64,000 bases of DNA from Variovorax boronicumulans (GTDB taxonomy: Bacteria > Pseudomonadota > Gammaproteobacteria > Burkholderiales > Burkholderiaceae_C): contig NZ_VEDO01000004.1 in the NCBI RefSeq assembly GCF_007677875.1, forward strand, positions 310,001-374,000, in the 5' to 3' direction. The position numbers were made by a program, and so were the translations under genes. The notes beneath the pieces were generated by a model. The model was given only the letters and a program-made list of their open reading frames with translations. It made no database searches and had not been told where the DNA came from. This document shows, in pieces, positions 35,556 through 43,416 of the stretch. The first letter of the stretch is position 1, and each line of letters opens with the position of its first letter.

Positions 35556-36344
35556 TCAGGCTTGCTTGCGGCGACGCAGAGCAGCGGCGCCCACCAGGCC
35601 CAGGCCGAGCAACGCCAGGGAACCCGGCTCGGGCACTTCCACCGCGCGGCTGGTGATCACCAGGTTGAAATTGACGTTCGTCGTCTTGAATTCCTCGGTC
35701 GTGAAGCCAAAGCAGTTCGGGCCCACGCCGGCAGCCGCGCACACTTGCGGCGTCAGCGCGGTCAGCGAGGGGGCGGCAAAGAAGCTCACGAAGTACTGGA
35801 AGCCGTCGTACACGAACGCCTCGTTCAGCGAGCCGGAGATCACGAAGATGTCGTCGCAAGGGACGGCGCTGATGGCGGCGCATGTGCCGGCTACGTTGGG
35901 TGTCTCGGCGAAATTGATGGAGTAGTTCGCCGTGAATGCGCCGAAGGGCAGGCCAGAGCCGGTGGGACGCAGCTGCAGCTGTGCGTCGATCTGCGTGGTG
36001 CGGAGCGACACGCTGTTGGCGCCAAGGTTGCCGTTGTTCACGTGCGTGTAGGTGTTCGCCATCTTCGACGCACCATCGGTCACCAGGACACCCGAGCTGG
36101 GAGTGTTCGAGATCTGCAGCGCACTGCGGTTCGAGCCCACCGTGCCGCCGGTCACGCCCCAGCTGATTTCCAGCGGCCCAGCAAGTCCGTTGCTGGTCGC
36201 CCGGCCCGACGTGAAGGTCGTCATGCTCGGATCGAAGGCGCTGTTGACCACGTAGTCCCATTGAGCCACGGGTGCCGCTTGCGCCGAGAACACGGCAACG
36301 GATGCGAGGGCGGCGAGGCTGAACTTTGCGAAGGTGGTGGTCAT
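35556..36344 (-). CDS. PEP-CTERM protein of the THxN type, island copy
   Basis: 262 residues, a close paralogue of the chromosomal gene at 13944-14732 (about 92 percent identical by eye). Differences cluster in the signal peptide and the C-terminal membrane helix (PEPGSLALLGLGLVGAAALR) while the middle is nearly identical, including the THVN stretch and all cysteines. It has its own terminator and a matching sigma-54-like promoter. Same orientation as the other copy, so the pair forms a long direct repeat 21.6 kb apart, across the island border. Confidence 0.92.
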   Translation of the reverse strand: MTTTFAKFSLAALASVAVFSAQAAPVAQWDYVVNSAFDPSMTTFTSGRATSNGLAGPLEISWGVTGGTVGSNRSALQISNTPSSGVLVTDGASKMANTYTHVNNGNLGANSVSLRTTQIDAQLQLRPTGSGLPFGAFTANYSINFAETPNVAGTCAAISAVPCDDIFVISGSLNEAFVYDGFQYFVSFFAAPSLTALTPQVCAAAGVGPNCFGFTTEEFKTTNVNFNLVITSRAVEVPEPGSLALLGLGLVGAAALRRRKQA

Positions 36345-36377
36345 GATGGGCCTTGTGTGCGGTTTCCAAGCATCAAA

Positions 36378-36392
36378 GCAGTATTTGGGCCA
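36378..36392 (-). promoter_or_regulatory. Sigma-54-like promoter of the second PEP-CTERM gene
   Basis: Minus-strand TGGCCCAAATACTGC, GG-N10-GC spacing, 22 bases between the predicted start (about 36366) and the ATG. Conserved with the element before the first copy although the surrounding sequence has diverged. Confidence 0.5.
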
Positions 36393-36483
36393 CGAACCGA
36401 ATACTGAAGAGAATCAAGGATCTAGAGACCGGCACACGAAAGTTTAGGCGCAACGTGGAAACGTTGCCGACAGTCGCAGCGCA

Positions 36484-36699
36484 TCAGGAGGCCGGATGCA
36501 TGACGCCCTTGCACATACCACACCTGAACATAGTGCGTGGCCGCCGGTCGTCGGGCCTGGTGATCCGCCTTTCGACCATGCCGTGCAGTGATCTCGTGCG
36601 CAGGACGCCTGAGCCGGACCGATGGTTCTCCGACGTCTCAACGCAACCCTTGTGGCCGCAGCCCTTGCACAAGTAGTGCACATAACAGCTCATGGACAT
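36484..36699 (-). CDS. Small zinc-ribbon protein
   Basis: 71 residues from the ATG at 36699 (or 69 from 36693). CKGCGHKGC near the N-terminus and CGMCKG near the C-terminus form a plausible zinc ribbon with two cysteine pairs. A longer open frame continues upstream but is antisense to a better gene and lacks coding character. Function unknown. Confidence 0.5.
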   Translation of the reverse strand: MSMSCYVHYLCKGCGHKGCVETSENHRSGSGVLRTRSLHGMVERRITRPDDRRPRTMFRCGMCKGVMHPAS

Positions 36700-36894
36700 C
36701 CCGATGATGCTATCGGCTGAGCTGGGTGGAGAGGGCCGGCGGCGTCGCCGGCTGTGCTGCCTGATCAGCCGTGTGGCACTGCGGCATTGGCCGACAGGCA
36801 AGTCGTCATTTCGTTGGCACGCTGCATTGGCTGTTCCATCTAGCCTATGAGGCCATGGCGCGAATTTCTTGCGCCTCCTACGAAAGGACATTTG

Positions 36895-37233
36895 ATGGCA
36901 TTCACCCTTGCTCAAGCCCGCCCCTTGCTCACGAACCCGGAACTCGCTTTGTTCGATGCCAGCCGCGCGCAACCGATCAAGACGCTCACACTGGCGAAGC
37001 TTCGCAGCAAGGTGACACGCGCCCGGGCCCTGCGTGACAAGTACCGCGACCTCTATCGCCGCCAGACGGTTGGCGCGAAGACTGGGCCTTCGGCGAAGCG
37101 GCCGGCCACTGGAGAGGACAACGCGCGCACGCAGCGCAAGGCGGACATCTTTGCGGAAGTGCTGGGGCGGTTCGAGGAGAGGCTGCAGAAGCTGCAGTCG
37201 GGTTCGAACACCGCCCACGCAGCAGCAGCGTGA
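36895..37233 (+). CDS. Hypothetical protein
   Basis: 112 residues, AAAGGA before the ATG at 36895. Basic and helical (TLAKLRSKVTRARALRDKYR) with a C-terminal amphipathic helix (KADIFAEVLGRFEERLQKLQ). A DNA-binding or nucleoid-type role is possible but not shown. Confidence 0.6.
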   Translation: MAFTLAQARPLLTNPELALFDASRAQPIKTLTLAKLRSKVTRARALRDKYRDLYRRQTVGAKTGPSAKRPATGEDNARTQRKADIFAEVLGRFEERLQKLQSGSNTAHAAAA

Positions 37234-37265
37234 GCGACTGAATCGCCGGCGCCAAAACACTACCG

Positions 37266-38414
37266 CTACGGGGTGGGTGTCTCCGGTGGCGGCGTCTCGA
37301 CTCGTTGAAGTCGGCCCGTCGTCGGGTCCATTTCCTCCGCCACCTTCAGCGCCCAGGCGCGCCATTCAGCATCGGCTGGCCCGACGGCATCGAGGTGGGC
37401 GATGTAGGCGCGGATCTTTGTGGCCTCGTGCCAGCGGGCGGCCTCGACCGTAAGATCGTTACGGCGGGCTTGCTCGGCTGCTGCAAGCTTCTCTGCTGCT
37501 GCTCGCTCACCCGCTGTGGCCGCAGCCTCATCCTTTTTCCGTGCCGCTTCAATCTGCTCGGCAAGGGTTTCGCGATACCGCCGAGCCCATCGTCGGTGCC
37601 GCTCCTCGGTGCGCGTTAAGGTCGTTTGGATCACCGCCAGCAACTGCTGTTCAAGCGGTTTCGCGCCGTCCTCGGTCCATCGCACTCCATCGTTTATATG
37701 GCCCGATACGAGAACCAAGTCTCCAACTCGTGGCGGCTCCCCCGATCCGAGACCGACTAGCTCGGCACCGTCAAACTGGAAGATCAGTCGGACCTTGCCA
37801 ATGTCCACCGTCAGCCGGAGATAGTAGTGCGTCTGCGTCGCTCGGATCTCTTTGCTTTCGCCGCTCACCTTGCAGCGGGCGTGCACCACGTCGAGACCAT
37901 GCGCCAGGCAGTTGAAGATCTTCAGCTGACGCTGGAAGTGGTTGGCATCGAACAGGGGTAGATCCTCGGGCAACCCGTTCTTCCGGTGCCGAGCCCTTCG
38001 ACGACGTTCGCCATCAAGAAGGTTGCGAAGCGCTGCGTGAGTGTCGGAGAGCGGCCAGCGCCAGAACTTCGGATCAACCAGCGCCATTGCGTAGGCGACC
38101 TGATCTTCAACGCGCTCTGGAAAGTGGGGCTCGGGCGGTAGCGGATCGCCAGCACGCGCCGGTCTCCATGATGTCCGCTCTGGTGTCACGACGACATCAG
38201 ATTCTTGGCCCGGTAGGCGAATAGACAAAGCAGGCCGGGGACCGCATTTGCCGTTCTCCAGCTGTGCCCAGTAGCCTTTCGGCGGCACTGGGATTCCTTC
38301 TCGGAGGCAGAGCTTGCCAAGTGCGACGTCAGAGAGGCCGAAACGGTCGGCGAGCGTCGTACGAGGCTGGGACCAGATGAGGCCGTAAAGCTCTTCGCGG
38401 GCTAAGGTCGCCAT
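37266..38414 (-). CDS. Hypothetical island protein with N-terminal HTH
   Basis: 382 residues. N-terminal LYGLIWSQPRTTLADRFGLS then DVALGKLCLREGIPVPPKGYW reads as a helix-turn-helix plus a conserved PPKGYWA stretch. The middle is mixed, and a long alanine/glutamate coiled coil spans about 270-330. This family is frequent on genomic islands; its function is unknown. It lies three bases after the second integrase, same strand. Confidence 0.65.
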   Translation of the reverse strand: MATLAREELYGLIWSQPRTTLADRFGLSDVALGKLCLREGIPVPPKGYWAQLENGKCGPRPALSIRLPGQESDVVVTPERTSWRPARAGDPLPPEPHFPERVEDQVAYAMALVDPKFWRWPLSDTHAALRNLLDGERRRRARHRKNGLPEDLPLFDANHFQRQLKIFNCLAHGLDVVHARCKVSGESKEIRATQTHYYLRLTVDIGKVRLIFQFDGAELVGLGSGEPPRVGDLVLVSGHINDGVRWTEDGAKPLEQQLLAVIQTTLTRTEERHRRWARRYRETLAEQIEAARKKDEAAATAGERAAAEKLAAAEQARRNDLTVEAARWHEATKIRAYIAHLDAVGPADAEWRAWALKVAEEMDPTTGRLQRVETPPPETPTP

Positions 38415-38417
38415 GCG

Positions 38418-39692
38418 TCAAGCCACCGGTCGGAGCTTGCGAATACCGCCGTAGTGCCGTTCGGTCAGCCTCTTGTCGTCGTGCTGAAGCAGCAGGGCCG
38501 CGTCCTCCAAATTTGCCGACTTCTGCGCCGCTCGCTTCCTTGAATCGCGCAGGTACAGCGCCCTGATTTGGCGCACCATCTCATGATCGTTCGCAATGCC
38601 GGCCTTCACGGCCGCGCGCGCCCTGGCCTTCTCCCACTGATAGCCGAGCTTGCGCAATTCGACCGGCTCGCCCCTGGGCGTGGACAGCAACATCGAGTGC
38701 AGCACGTCCATCTGGCGACGACGGCGCAGTAGGTCAGGCAGGGTTGCGGACAGGCTCAAATCCCACTCCGCTTCCTTGCCGGTCTTGCTCGCCTCCAGGT
38801 GCAGGATGTCGCCCTTCGGCAGCAGCACCGACACGCAGTCGGTCAGCCGCATCCCGGTGGCCGCGCCCAGGTCCATGCAGTCGCGCAGGGTCTGGTTGCC
38901 CTCGTAGCGGATGGCTTCCCACACCTCGTCCAGTACCTTCACCTTGCGCGGCTTCTCGGCGTTCTTCCACTTGGACCGCTCCATGCCCGCAGCAGGCCAG
39001 GGAAGGGCTGTATAGCCCTCCAGGCGCGCCCAATTCCAGATGATCGACAGCAGGGCCATCTCCCGATTCGCTTGGGTTTTGGCCGACCGGTCCCGCAGGT
39101 AGCGCTTGAGCATCGGTAGGTCCACGTCGCTCCATGTGGACGCCTGCACGGCCGGGCGCATCGTCCGCAGGCTCTTGGCGTAACCGCGCTTCGTCTCGGC
39201 GCTGGTGTACTCGGGCAGGGCCTTCTCCTCCCATGCGTCGAACGCCTCTTCCAATGTGCCGACGATTCGCGGCTTGCGGATGTGAAGATCTCGCCACTTC
39301 TTAAGCGCGTCGTCGAAGTCGCGTCCCAACGCGATGTCAGGCCTGCGCTCCGAGCGCATGTCGTAAAAGTAGTAGTGCCGCACTTTGCCACTTTTGGCTT
39401 TGTGGATCTTGGTGCGGAAGCGCGGGTAGGTTCCCAGCGCTGGCTCGACGACAGCCGAAGGCTGCTGTGGTTCGGCGAGGAGGCGCAAACGCGGCGACGG
39501 TGTTCCAGCACCTTCAATCACAGCACGTGCCACGACGACGCGCTTGGAGATGTTCAGGAAATGCGGGATTCGCAGTCTCGTCAGCTCCGCCGCCTGCAGC
39601 TGCTCGCGCGTCTTCTTGTTTCTGCCGATCTTGATGCCAGTCAGTTCCGCCAACTCTTCGGCGGTGAGGAACATGCTGGGCTTGTCGGACAT
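38418..39692 (-). CDS. int: Second tyrosine integrase with DUF4224 N-terminus
   Basis: 424 residues. The N-terminal FLTAEELAELTGIKIGRNKK region is a DUF4224-type excisionase-like fold fused to a phage integrase. Catalytic candidates: R282 (TGMRLTD), an arginine-rich box II near 375-388 without the usual H-x2-R, H404 (LLQHDD) and the nucleophile Y414 (ERHYGG). The missing canonical box-II histidine makes activity less certain. Its presence in the middle of the island argues for a second element. No second attachment repeat was found. Confidence 0.9.
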   Translation of the reverse strand: MSDKPSMFLTAEELAELTGIKIGRNKKTREQLQAAELTRLRIPHFLNISKRVVVARAVIEGAGTPSPRLRLLAEPQQPSAVVEPALGTYPRFRTKIHKAKSGKVRHYYFYDMRSERRPDIALGRDFDDALKKWRDLHIRKPRIVGTLEEAFDAWEEKALPEYTSAETKRGYAKSLRTMRPAVQASTWSDVDLPMLKRYLRDRSAKTQANREMALLSIIWNWARLEGYTALPWPAAGMERSKWKNAEKPRKVKVLDEVWEAIRYEGNQTLRDCMDLGAATGMRLTDCVSVLLPKGDILHLEASKTGKEAEWDLSLSATLPDLLRRRRQMDVLHSMLLSTPRGEPVELRKLGYQWEKARARAAVKAGIANDHEMVRQIRALYLRDSRKRAAQKSANLEDAALLLQHDDKRLTERHYGGIRKLRPVA

Positions 39693-39709
39693 GTATTAGA
39701 GCGTCGCGG

Positions 39710-39988
39710 TCAGTCGCACTTGAAAAGCACCTCTACCTCGGGCCAGCCGCCCATGGGCTTGGCCTGGTTCTCTTTCACGTCGATCACGCGAGCCTGTCTA
39801 CCGATCTGCTGGCAGTAGACGCCGGCCTCCTTGGCGGCCTCGGTCTTGAGGTTCGCGGTGGCGACCCAGAAGCCATTTCCCTGGTGCGTGACCTTAAGCA
39901 ACCCATCAGACAGCGGAACAATACCGGTCGTGGGCACAGCGCAGCCGGCCAAGACAGCACAGATTGCAACCCGGCAGAAAGAACGCAT
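39710..39988 (-). CDS. Small lipoprotein
   Basis: 92 residues from the ATG at 39988. Signal MRSFCRVAICAVLAGC with lipobox LAGC. The mature part (GLLKVTHQGNGFWVATANLK, KEAGVYCQQIGRQARVI, EVEVLFKC) resembles short secreted proteins carried by phages and plasmids. An upstream in-frame ATG exists but would bury the signal peptide. Confidence 0.6.
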   Translation of the reverse strand: MRSFCRVAICAVLAGCAVPTTGIVPLSDGLLKVTHQGNGFWVATANLKTEAAKEAGVYCQQIGRQARVIDVKENQAKPMGGWPEVEVLFKCD

Positions 39989-40310
39989 GGCCGACAACGC
40001 AGCGCGGATCTCCACCGCAAGCGATTTGTCAGGTCGGGTTGCCTTTGGACGCGTATCGTTTGTGGTCATTCGAGCCGCGCCTAGCCGGCACAGTGTTGCT
40101 GGGCACATAGGTCTGCCTCATAGCGCTGTTCACGTACGACCTTGCCGCGACAGCTGTTGCCGGCGTGGGCGCCACTTCAGGGGTGCTTGCGATGCGCTCG
40201 TTCATGCGGGGAACCTTTGCGGAGTCTGTGCCCCAGCGTACACCACAGACGCGACAGAATGGCGGGGCGTTGTGGCTTCTGTGCTGCGGCGCCGGCAGGA
40301 TAATCGCAGC
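39989..40310. other. Region between divergent small genes
   Basis: 322 bases without a convincing gene; it probably holds the promoters of the lipoprotein and of the plus-strand membrane protein. No element was identified. Confidence 0.35.
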
Positions 40311-40691
40311 ATGGTCCTGCGCAACACGCTGTTCGCCCTATTGGCCCTCGCAGCAGCACTCCTGGCGGCAGTCGCCCCATTCAAGACTTTCCAGTTGCCG
40401 CTGATCCCGTCAGCGGTGCTTTCAACAACGGTACTCGCCCTGCCGTTTTTTGTGTTCGCCGCAGCCATCTATCTGCTGCGGCACCGCCGCTCGGTTGGCC
40501 GGTGGTTGGTCCCTCTTTGCGTAGCCTCGTATCTGCCCTGGCAGTTCAGCATCGTGCTGATCACGTGGTTCAAACTGGCGCTGTCCGGGGCGCTTGTGTT
40601 CGGCGGGATGATGGGGTTAGGTGCCCTGGTGGTTGTCTGGGTCTACCACCGAGCGACGCGGCCAGCTGCACCGATTCACGTGCCGGCTTAA
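40311..40691 (+). CDS. Small polytopic membrane protein
   Basis: 126 residues with four hydrophobic segments (FALLALAAALLAAVAPF; TVLALPFFVFAAAIYLL; LVPLCVASYLPWQFSIVLIT; ALVFGGMMGLGALVVVWVY). Not recognised. AGGA lies 12 bases before the ATG. Confidence 0.5.
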   Translation: MVLRNTLFALLALAAALLAAVAPFKTFQLPLIPSAVLSTTVLALPFFVFAAAIYLLRHRRSVGRWLVPLCVASYLPWQFSIVLITWFKLALSGALVFGGMMGLGALVVVWVYHRATRPAAPIHVPA

Positions 40692-40852
40692 CACCCAGCC
40701 GAGTCGGCGCTTTGATGGGGACTTTGCATAAAGGCCCCTCGATCTCGGCCCTGCGGTTGACACAGACCCGCCACAGTTGACCTCTCACCGGGCCATAGCA
40801 TGAGGCCTCATTCCGGCCATTGCGCCGGCCGCTTACTGCTTGAGCCGGCACC

Positions 40853-40957
40853 ATGCCCCCTGAATCCGACGACCACCAACGCCCTAAGCCGTTCACGATC
40901 ATCCTGTCCGTGATCACGGTGCTTTTGGTAGCCTATCTGCTCGGTGTGCTGTTCTAG
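40853..40957 (+). CDS. Tiny single-span membrane protein
   Basis: 34 residues. A polar start (MPPESDDHQRPKPF) is followed by one membrane helix (TIILSVITVLLVAYLLGVLF). Clear hydrophobic design in so short a frame suggests it is real, though no strong ribosome site is seen. Confidence 0.35.
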   Translation: MPPESDDHQRPKPFTIILSVITVLLVAYLLGVLF

Positions 40958-41030
40958 GGGCCGCTCACGTGCGCACCCCGGCCTGCACACGCAGCAGTCC
41001 GGTTGACACGCTGCCGTGCACATGCATCGG

Positions 41031-41279
41031 CTACACCCGCTCCAGCCAGCCTTGCCTGATGCAGTACCGCAGGAAGGCGTGCGGATGCATCCGCCCCGTG
41101 CCTGGGCAGGCTTCTGCAAGCGCGTCGGCCAAGGCCCAGTAGCTCAGCGCACGCTCAGGGACAGAGAAGGCCAACTCGATCGCAATCCATGGGGCTGCGT
41201 GCTTTCCGGAGTAGGTTCGCGGCTGACGGGCAATGCGGTAATGCCCGGTGTGAATTGACTGTTCGAACAGCAGTGGCAT
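41031..41279 (-). CDS. Hypothetical small protein
   Basis: 82 residues from the ATG at 41279. Ends in ALADALAEACPGTGRMHPHA followed by FLRYCIRQGWLERV, a helix pair. Unrecognised; one of a run of minus-strand small genes. Confidence 0.4.
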   Translation of the reverse strand: MPLLFEQSIHTGHYRIARQPRTYSGKHAAPWIAIELAFSVPERALSYWALADALAEACPGTGRMHPHAFLRYCIRQGWLERV

Positions 41280-41331
41280 GTCGAGCGGTTTCGTGTGAGG
41301 CTCGAACTGTACGCGCCCACCCGCAGCCCTG

Positions 41332-41556
41332 TCATCGGAGCCGCCGTACCGCGCGTGCCTTCGCTACTACTTCGCTGGTCTCCGCGCGATTGGCGGCGGC
41401 TTGTGCTCGCAGCCATCCATGAGACCAAGCCAGATCGCGGAGCCTGGCGCTGATCGGCGCATCATTAGACGCCCTGTAAGTGTTGCCGGTAATCGGGATG
41501 CCCGCAACGAAAGCGAGCCGGCCTTCTTCTACGGCCTGATGGATGTCGGGGCTCAT
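41332..41556 (-). CDS. Rmf/CrpP-like small protein
   Basis: 74 residues from the ATG at 41556. AVEEGRLAFVAGIPITGNTY followed by LRDLAWSHGWLRAQA matches the layout of the ribosome-modulation-factor/CrpP-like family (A-x3-G...N-x-Y...W-x2-GW). Members occur on mobile elements; some bind ribosomes and one was linked to quinolone resistance. The assignment is by pattern only. Confidence 0.45.
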   Translation of the reverse strand: MSPDIHQAVEEGRLAFVAGIPITGNTYRASNDAPISARLRDLAWSHGWLRAQAAANRAETSEVVAKARAVRRLR

Positions 41557-41689
41557 GCGGCGCGGGCTGGCAATCCACGTTCCTGGCTGGCGCCGCAAAC
41601 GCAGCAGCAGGCCACTACCTTCGGTAGCGAAAGCCCTTGATCTCAAGACAGAAGACGCCATCGCGCGTTGCCCACTGCATGCGCTTCAA

Positions 41690-41947
41690 CTACGCGCCGA
41701 GCAGCCACTCACCGTAGGGAACTGATTGCCTTGCACGACGCGCTTCAGCATCGAGCGTCTCTGATTCATAGAGCAACGCCTTGAGGCAGAACTGCTCGCG
41801 CCGCCGAGCCTCTTTCACCCGCGCGAGGGTCTCGGCGTTCGCCATGCCGGCAAGGCCTGAGATTTCCTTGATCATGACAGCCTCTGCGTCCGCTCGCTCG
41901 GCGGCGCTGGCGTGAACGGCTTGGATGAGTGTTGCAAACTCGGTCAT
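41690..41947 (-). CDS. Hypothetical helical protein
   Basis: 85 residues, CGGAGGG before the ATG at 41947. Entirely helical (AVHASAAERADAEAVMIKEI, RVKEARRREQFCLKALLYES). Not recognised, but coding signals are good. Confidence 0.55.
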   Translation of the reverse strand: MTEFATLIQAVHASAAERADAEAVMIKEISGLAGMANAETLARVKEARRREQFCLKALLYESETLDAEARRARQSVPYGEWLLGA

Positions 41948-42159
41948 GAAGCCCTCCGCGGCGAGTGCACTCAGACGACAAGGGCAACCAAGGCACGAAG
42001 AAGGTCGCGCCTTCAGTCTAGGACGGATCGCACAGCTGGCAAGCCTGTTGGATTTATCAGTGCGCAGTGCGGGGCTTTGTAACTCCTTTGTCACGGGGCA
42101 ACATCCCTTTCGCGAGCTTCGGCAGCAGGGTCGGGAGCTTAAACAAATCCAAGGTGCTC

Positions 42160-42531
42160 CTACAGGCTCCCGCTCGCGGTCAGCACCATGTGGAAAGTCA
42201 CCCGCAGCGACACTCGAGGGTGGTCTTGGCCCACTGGAGCGTAGAGACTGTCCACTACCGCAGACACGAAGGTCAACTCGCCGCTGTCCATCTTCGGCGC
42301 CCAGCTCGCGGCTCTGTCGGCCTTGATGTAGCCGATGTGATGCCAAGGGCGCCACAGTCCCCACAACAAATGCAGTCGCGCATAGACGGCGATTGCGTTG
42401 CGGTCGTGCTGGTTCATGGGTTCGCGCTTCAAGCGGACGCTTGCCCCCTGGCGGCAGAAGGCTCGGATGCGCGGCGCGCGGCCTTCATGTCCAGTGCCCG
42501 CCACGATCGCGGCATAGGTCTTGATTGCCAT
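42160..42531 (-). CDS. HIRAN-domain protein
   Basis: 123 residues. AGTGHEGRAPRIRAF, VRLKREPMNQHDRNAIAVYA and HIGYIKADRAASWAPKMDSG give the HIRAN sequence order (R-E-P-x-N-x-x-D-x-N-A-I-x-V, then the IGYI stretch). HIRAN domains bind DNA ends or stalled forks and are fused or linked to helicases and mobile elements. It is divergently transcribed from the regulator next door. Confidence 0.75.
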   Translation of the reverse strand: MAIKTYAAIVAGTGHEGRAPRIRAFCRQGASVRLKREPMNQHDRNAIAVYARLHLLWGLWRPWHHIGYIKADRAASWAPKMDSGELTFVSAVVDSLYAPVGQDHPRVSLRVTFHMVLTASGSL

Positions 42532-42640
42532 CTTCCCCCCTCCGCACGAATGCTAGCCGCGAGCGTACGCCAGGTGGCAGCTACGGTAGCAGGGTAGCCA
42601 CCGCTGAAGGCAAGGGCATCCATCACATCAAGATAAAAAA

Positions 42641-42670
42641 GGTACACCTGTTTTATGAAATAGGTGTACC
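42641..42670. promoter_or_regulatory. Operator palindrome in front of the RHH regulator
   Basis: GGTACACCT (42641-42649) and AGGTGTACC (42662-42670) are a perfect 9-bp inverted repeat with a 12-base A/T-rich spacer that includes a -10-like TATGAA. It lies eight bases before the regulator's ATG, an ideal site for autorepression. Confidence 0.7.
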
Positions 42671-42678
42671 ATTTATGC

Positions 42679-42864
42679 ATGGACTCGAAAGCATCCCCGG
42701 AACCAGCCCGTCGTGGACCGAAACCAATGGTTGCCGGTGCCCCGGCGACATCCCCTGTCACTATCAAGCTGACTGAGGAACAGAAAGCAAAGCTGCAACG
42801 TCTTGGCGGCGCTCCCTGGGTGCGCGACCGCATCGACAAGGCCAAGGAGCCGAATCGTGAATGA
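42679..42864 (+). CDS. Ribbon-helix-helix-like regulator
   Basis: 61 residues from the ATG at 42679. A flexible proline-rich start, then VTIKLTEEQKAKLQRLGGAP followed by WVRDRIDKAK, the strand-helix-helix plan of Arc/CopG repressors. The palindrome just upstream is its likely binding site. It overlaps the next gene. Confidence 0.65.
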   Translation: MDSKASPEPARRGPKPMVAGAPATSPVTIKLTEEQKAKLQRLGGAPWVRDRIDKAKEPNRE

Positions 42865-43030
42865 GCTGATGCGCCTGGAGGACATCGCGCAGATGCACTA
42901 CTGCTCCCTTCGGCATGCCAGGGATGTGCTAGTCAAATTGCCCGGTTTCCCAAAGGAAGCGCCGACGAGCACACCACGAAACAGGCTGTGGTTGCGAAGC
43001 GAGGTGTTTGCTTTCGTCAATCGAAGATAA
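42857..43030 (+). CDS. Excisionase/AlpA-like DNA-binding protein
   Basis: 57 residues from a GTG at 42857 with AAGGAG at good distance. RLEDIAQMHYCSLRHARDVL then a wing and LWLRSEVFAFVNRR give a MerR/AlpA-like winged helix. A candidate directionality factor for the second integrase. Confidence 0.55.
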   Translation: MNELMRLEDIAQMHYCSLRHARDVLVKLPGFPKEAPTSTPRNRLWLRSEVFAFVNRR

Positions 43031-43050
43031 CCGCCGCGCCTCGGGGCGGG

Positions 43051-43073
43051 CGGTGGGCACTCAGTGCCCACCG
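43051..43073. repeat. 23-bp palindrome
   Basis: CGGTGGGCACT-C-AGTGCCCACCG is a perfect palindrome around one base, between the excisionase-like gene and the early operon. It has no T-run; it could be an operator or a terminator-like hairpin. Confidence 0.5.
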
Positions 43074-43164
43074 TGAGCCGAGGCATAAAAGCGAACGGCC
43101 ACAGGGGGTAGGAGCCCTGCAGCCGTTCTGACCAAAACGTGCAACCGGTGAAGGAACGCACACC

Positions 43165-43416
43165 ATGGCTACCCGTATTGTCGCCCCTGGAGGGGCACCC
43201 ACGCATCCGCAAAGCGCAGGACACGCGCAGCGCGGCCTCAACATTACCGCCAGCGCCTTGCACCGGGGCAAGGTCTGCCTGATGCAGTTCGCTGCTCGGC
43301 TTGAGATCCCCGCGACCGTCACCGTGCTGTCTCCGGCCGGTGCCGAAGCCCTGGCGCAGCAACTGCTCGCCCCCGTGGCCATCGCACGCACCGTGGTGGA
43401 GGTGACCCATGCGTAA
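43165..43416 (+). CDS. Hypothetical early protein
   Basis: 83 residues. Not recognised. Start of a tightly overlapped run of six genes to 45872. The C-terminal half (ATVTVLSPAGAEALAQQLLA) is helical. Confidence 0.5.
   Translation: MATRIVAPGGAPTHPQSAGHAQRGLNITASALHRGKVCLMQFAARLEIPATVTVLSPAGAEALAQQLLAPVAIARTVVEVTHA

Noticed and set aside
36484-37365. 293-codon minus-strand gene
   Set aside because: Most of it is antisense to the 112-residue plus-strand gene; only the last 71 codons, with the zinc-ribbon cysteines, look real.
40570-40917. 115-codon minus-strand frame
   Set aside because: No ribosome site and random composition; it overlaps a tiny plus-strand membrane gene with clearer design.
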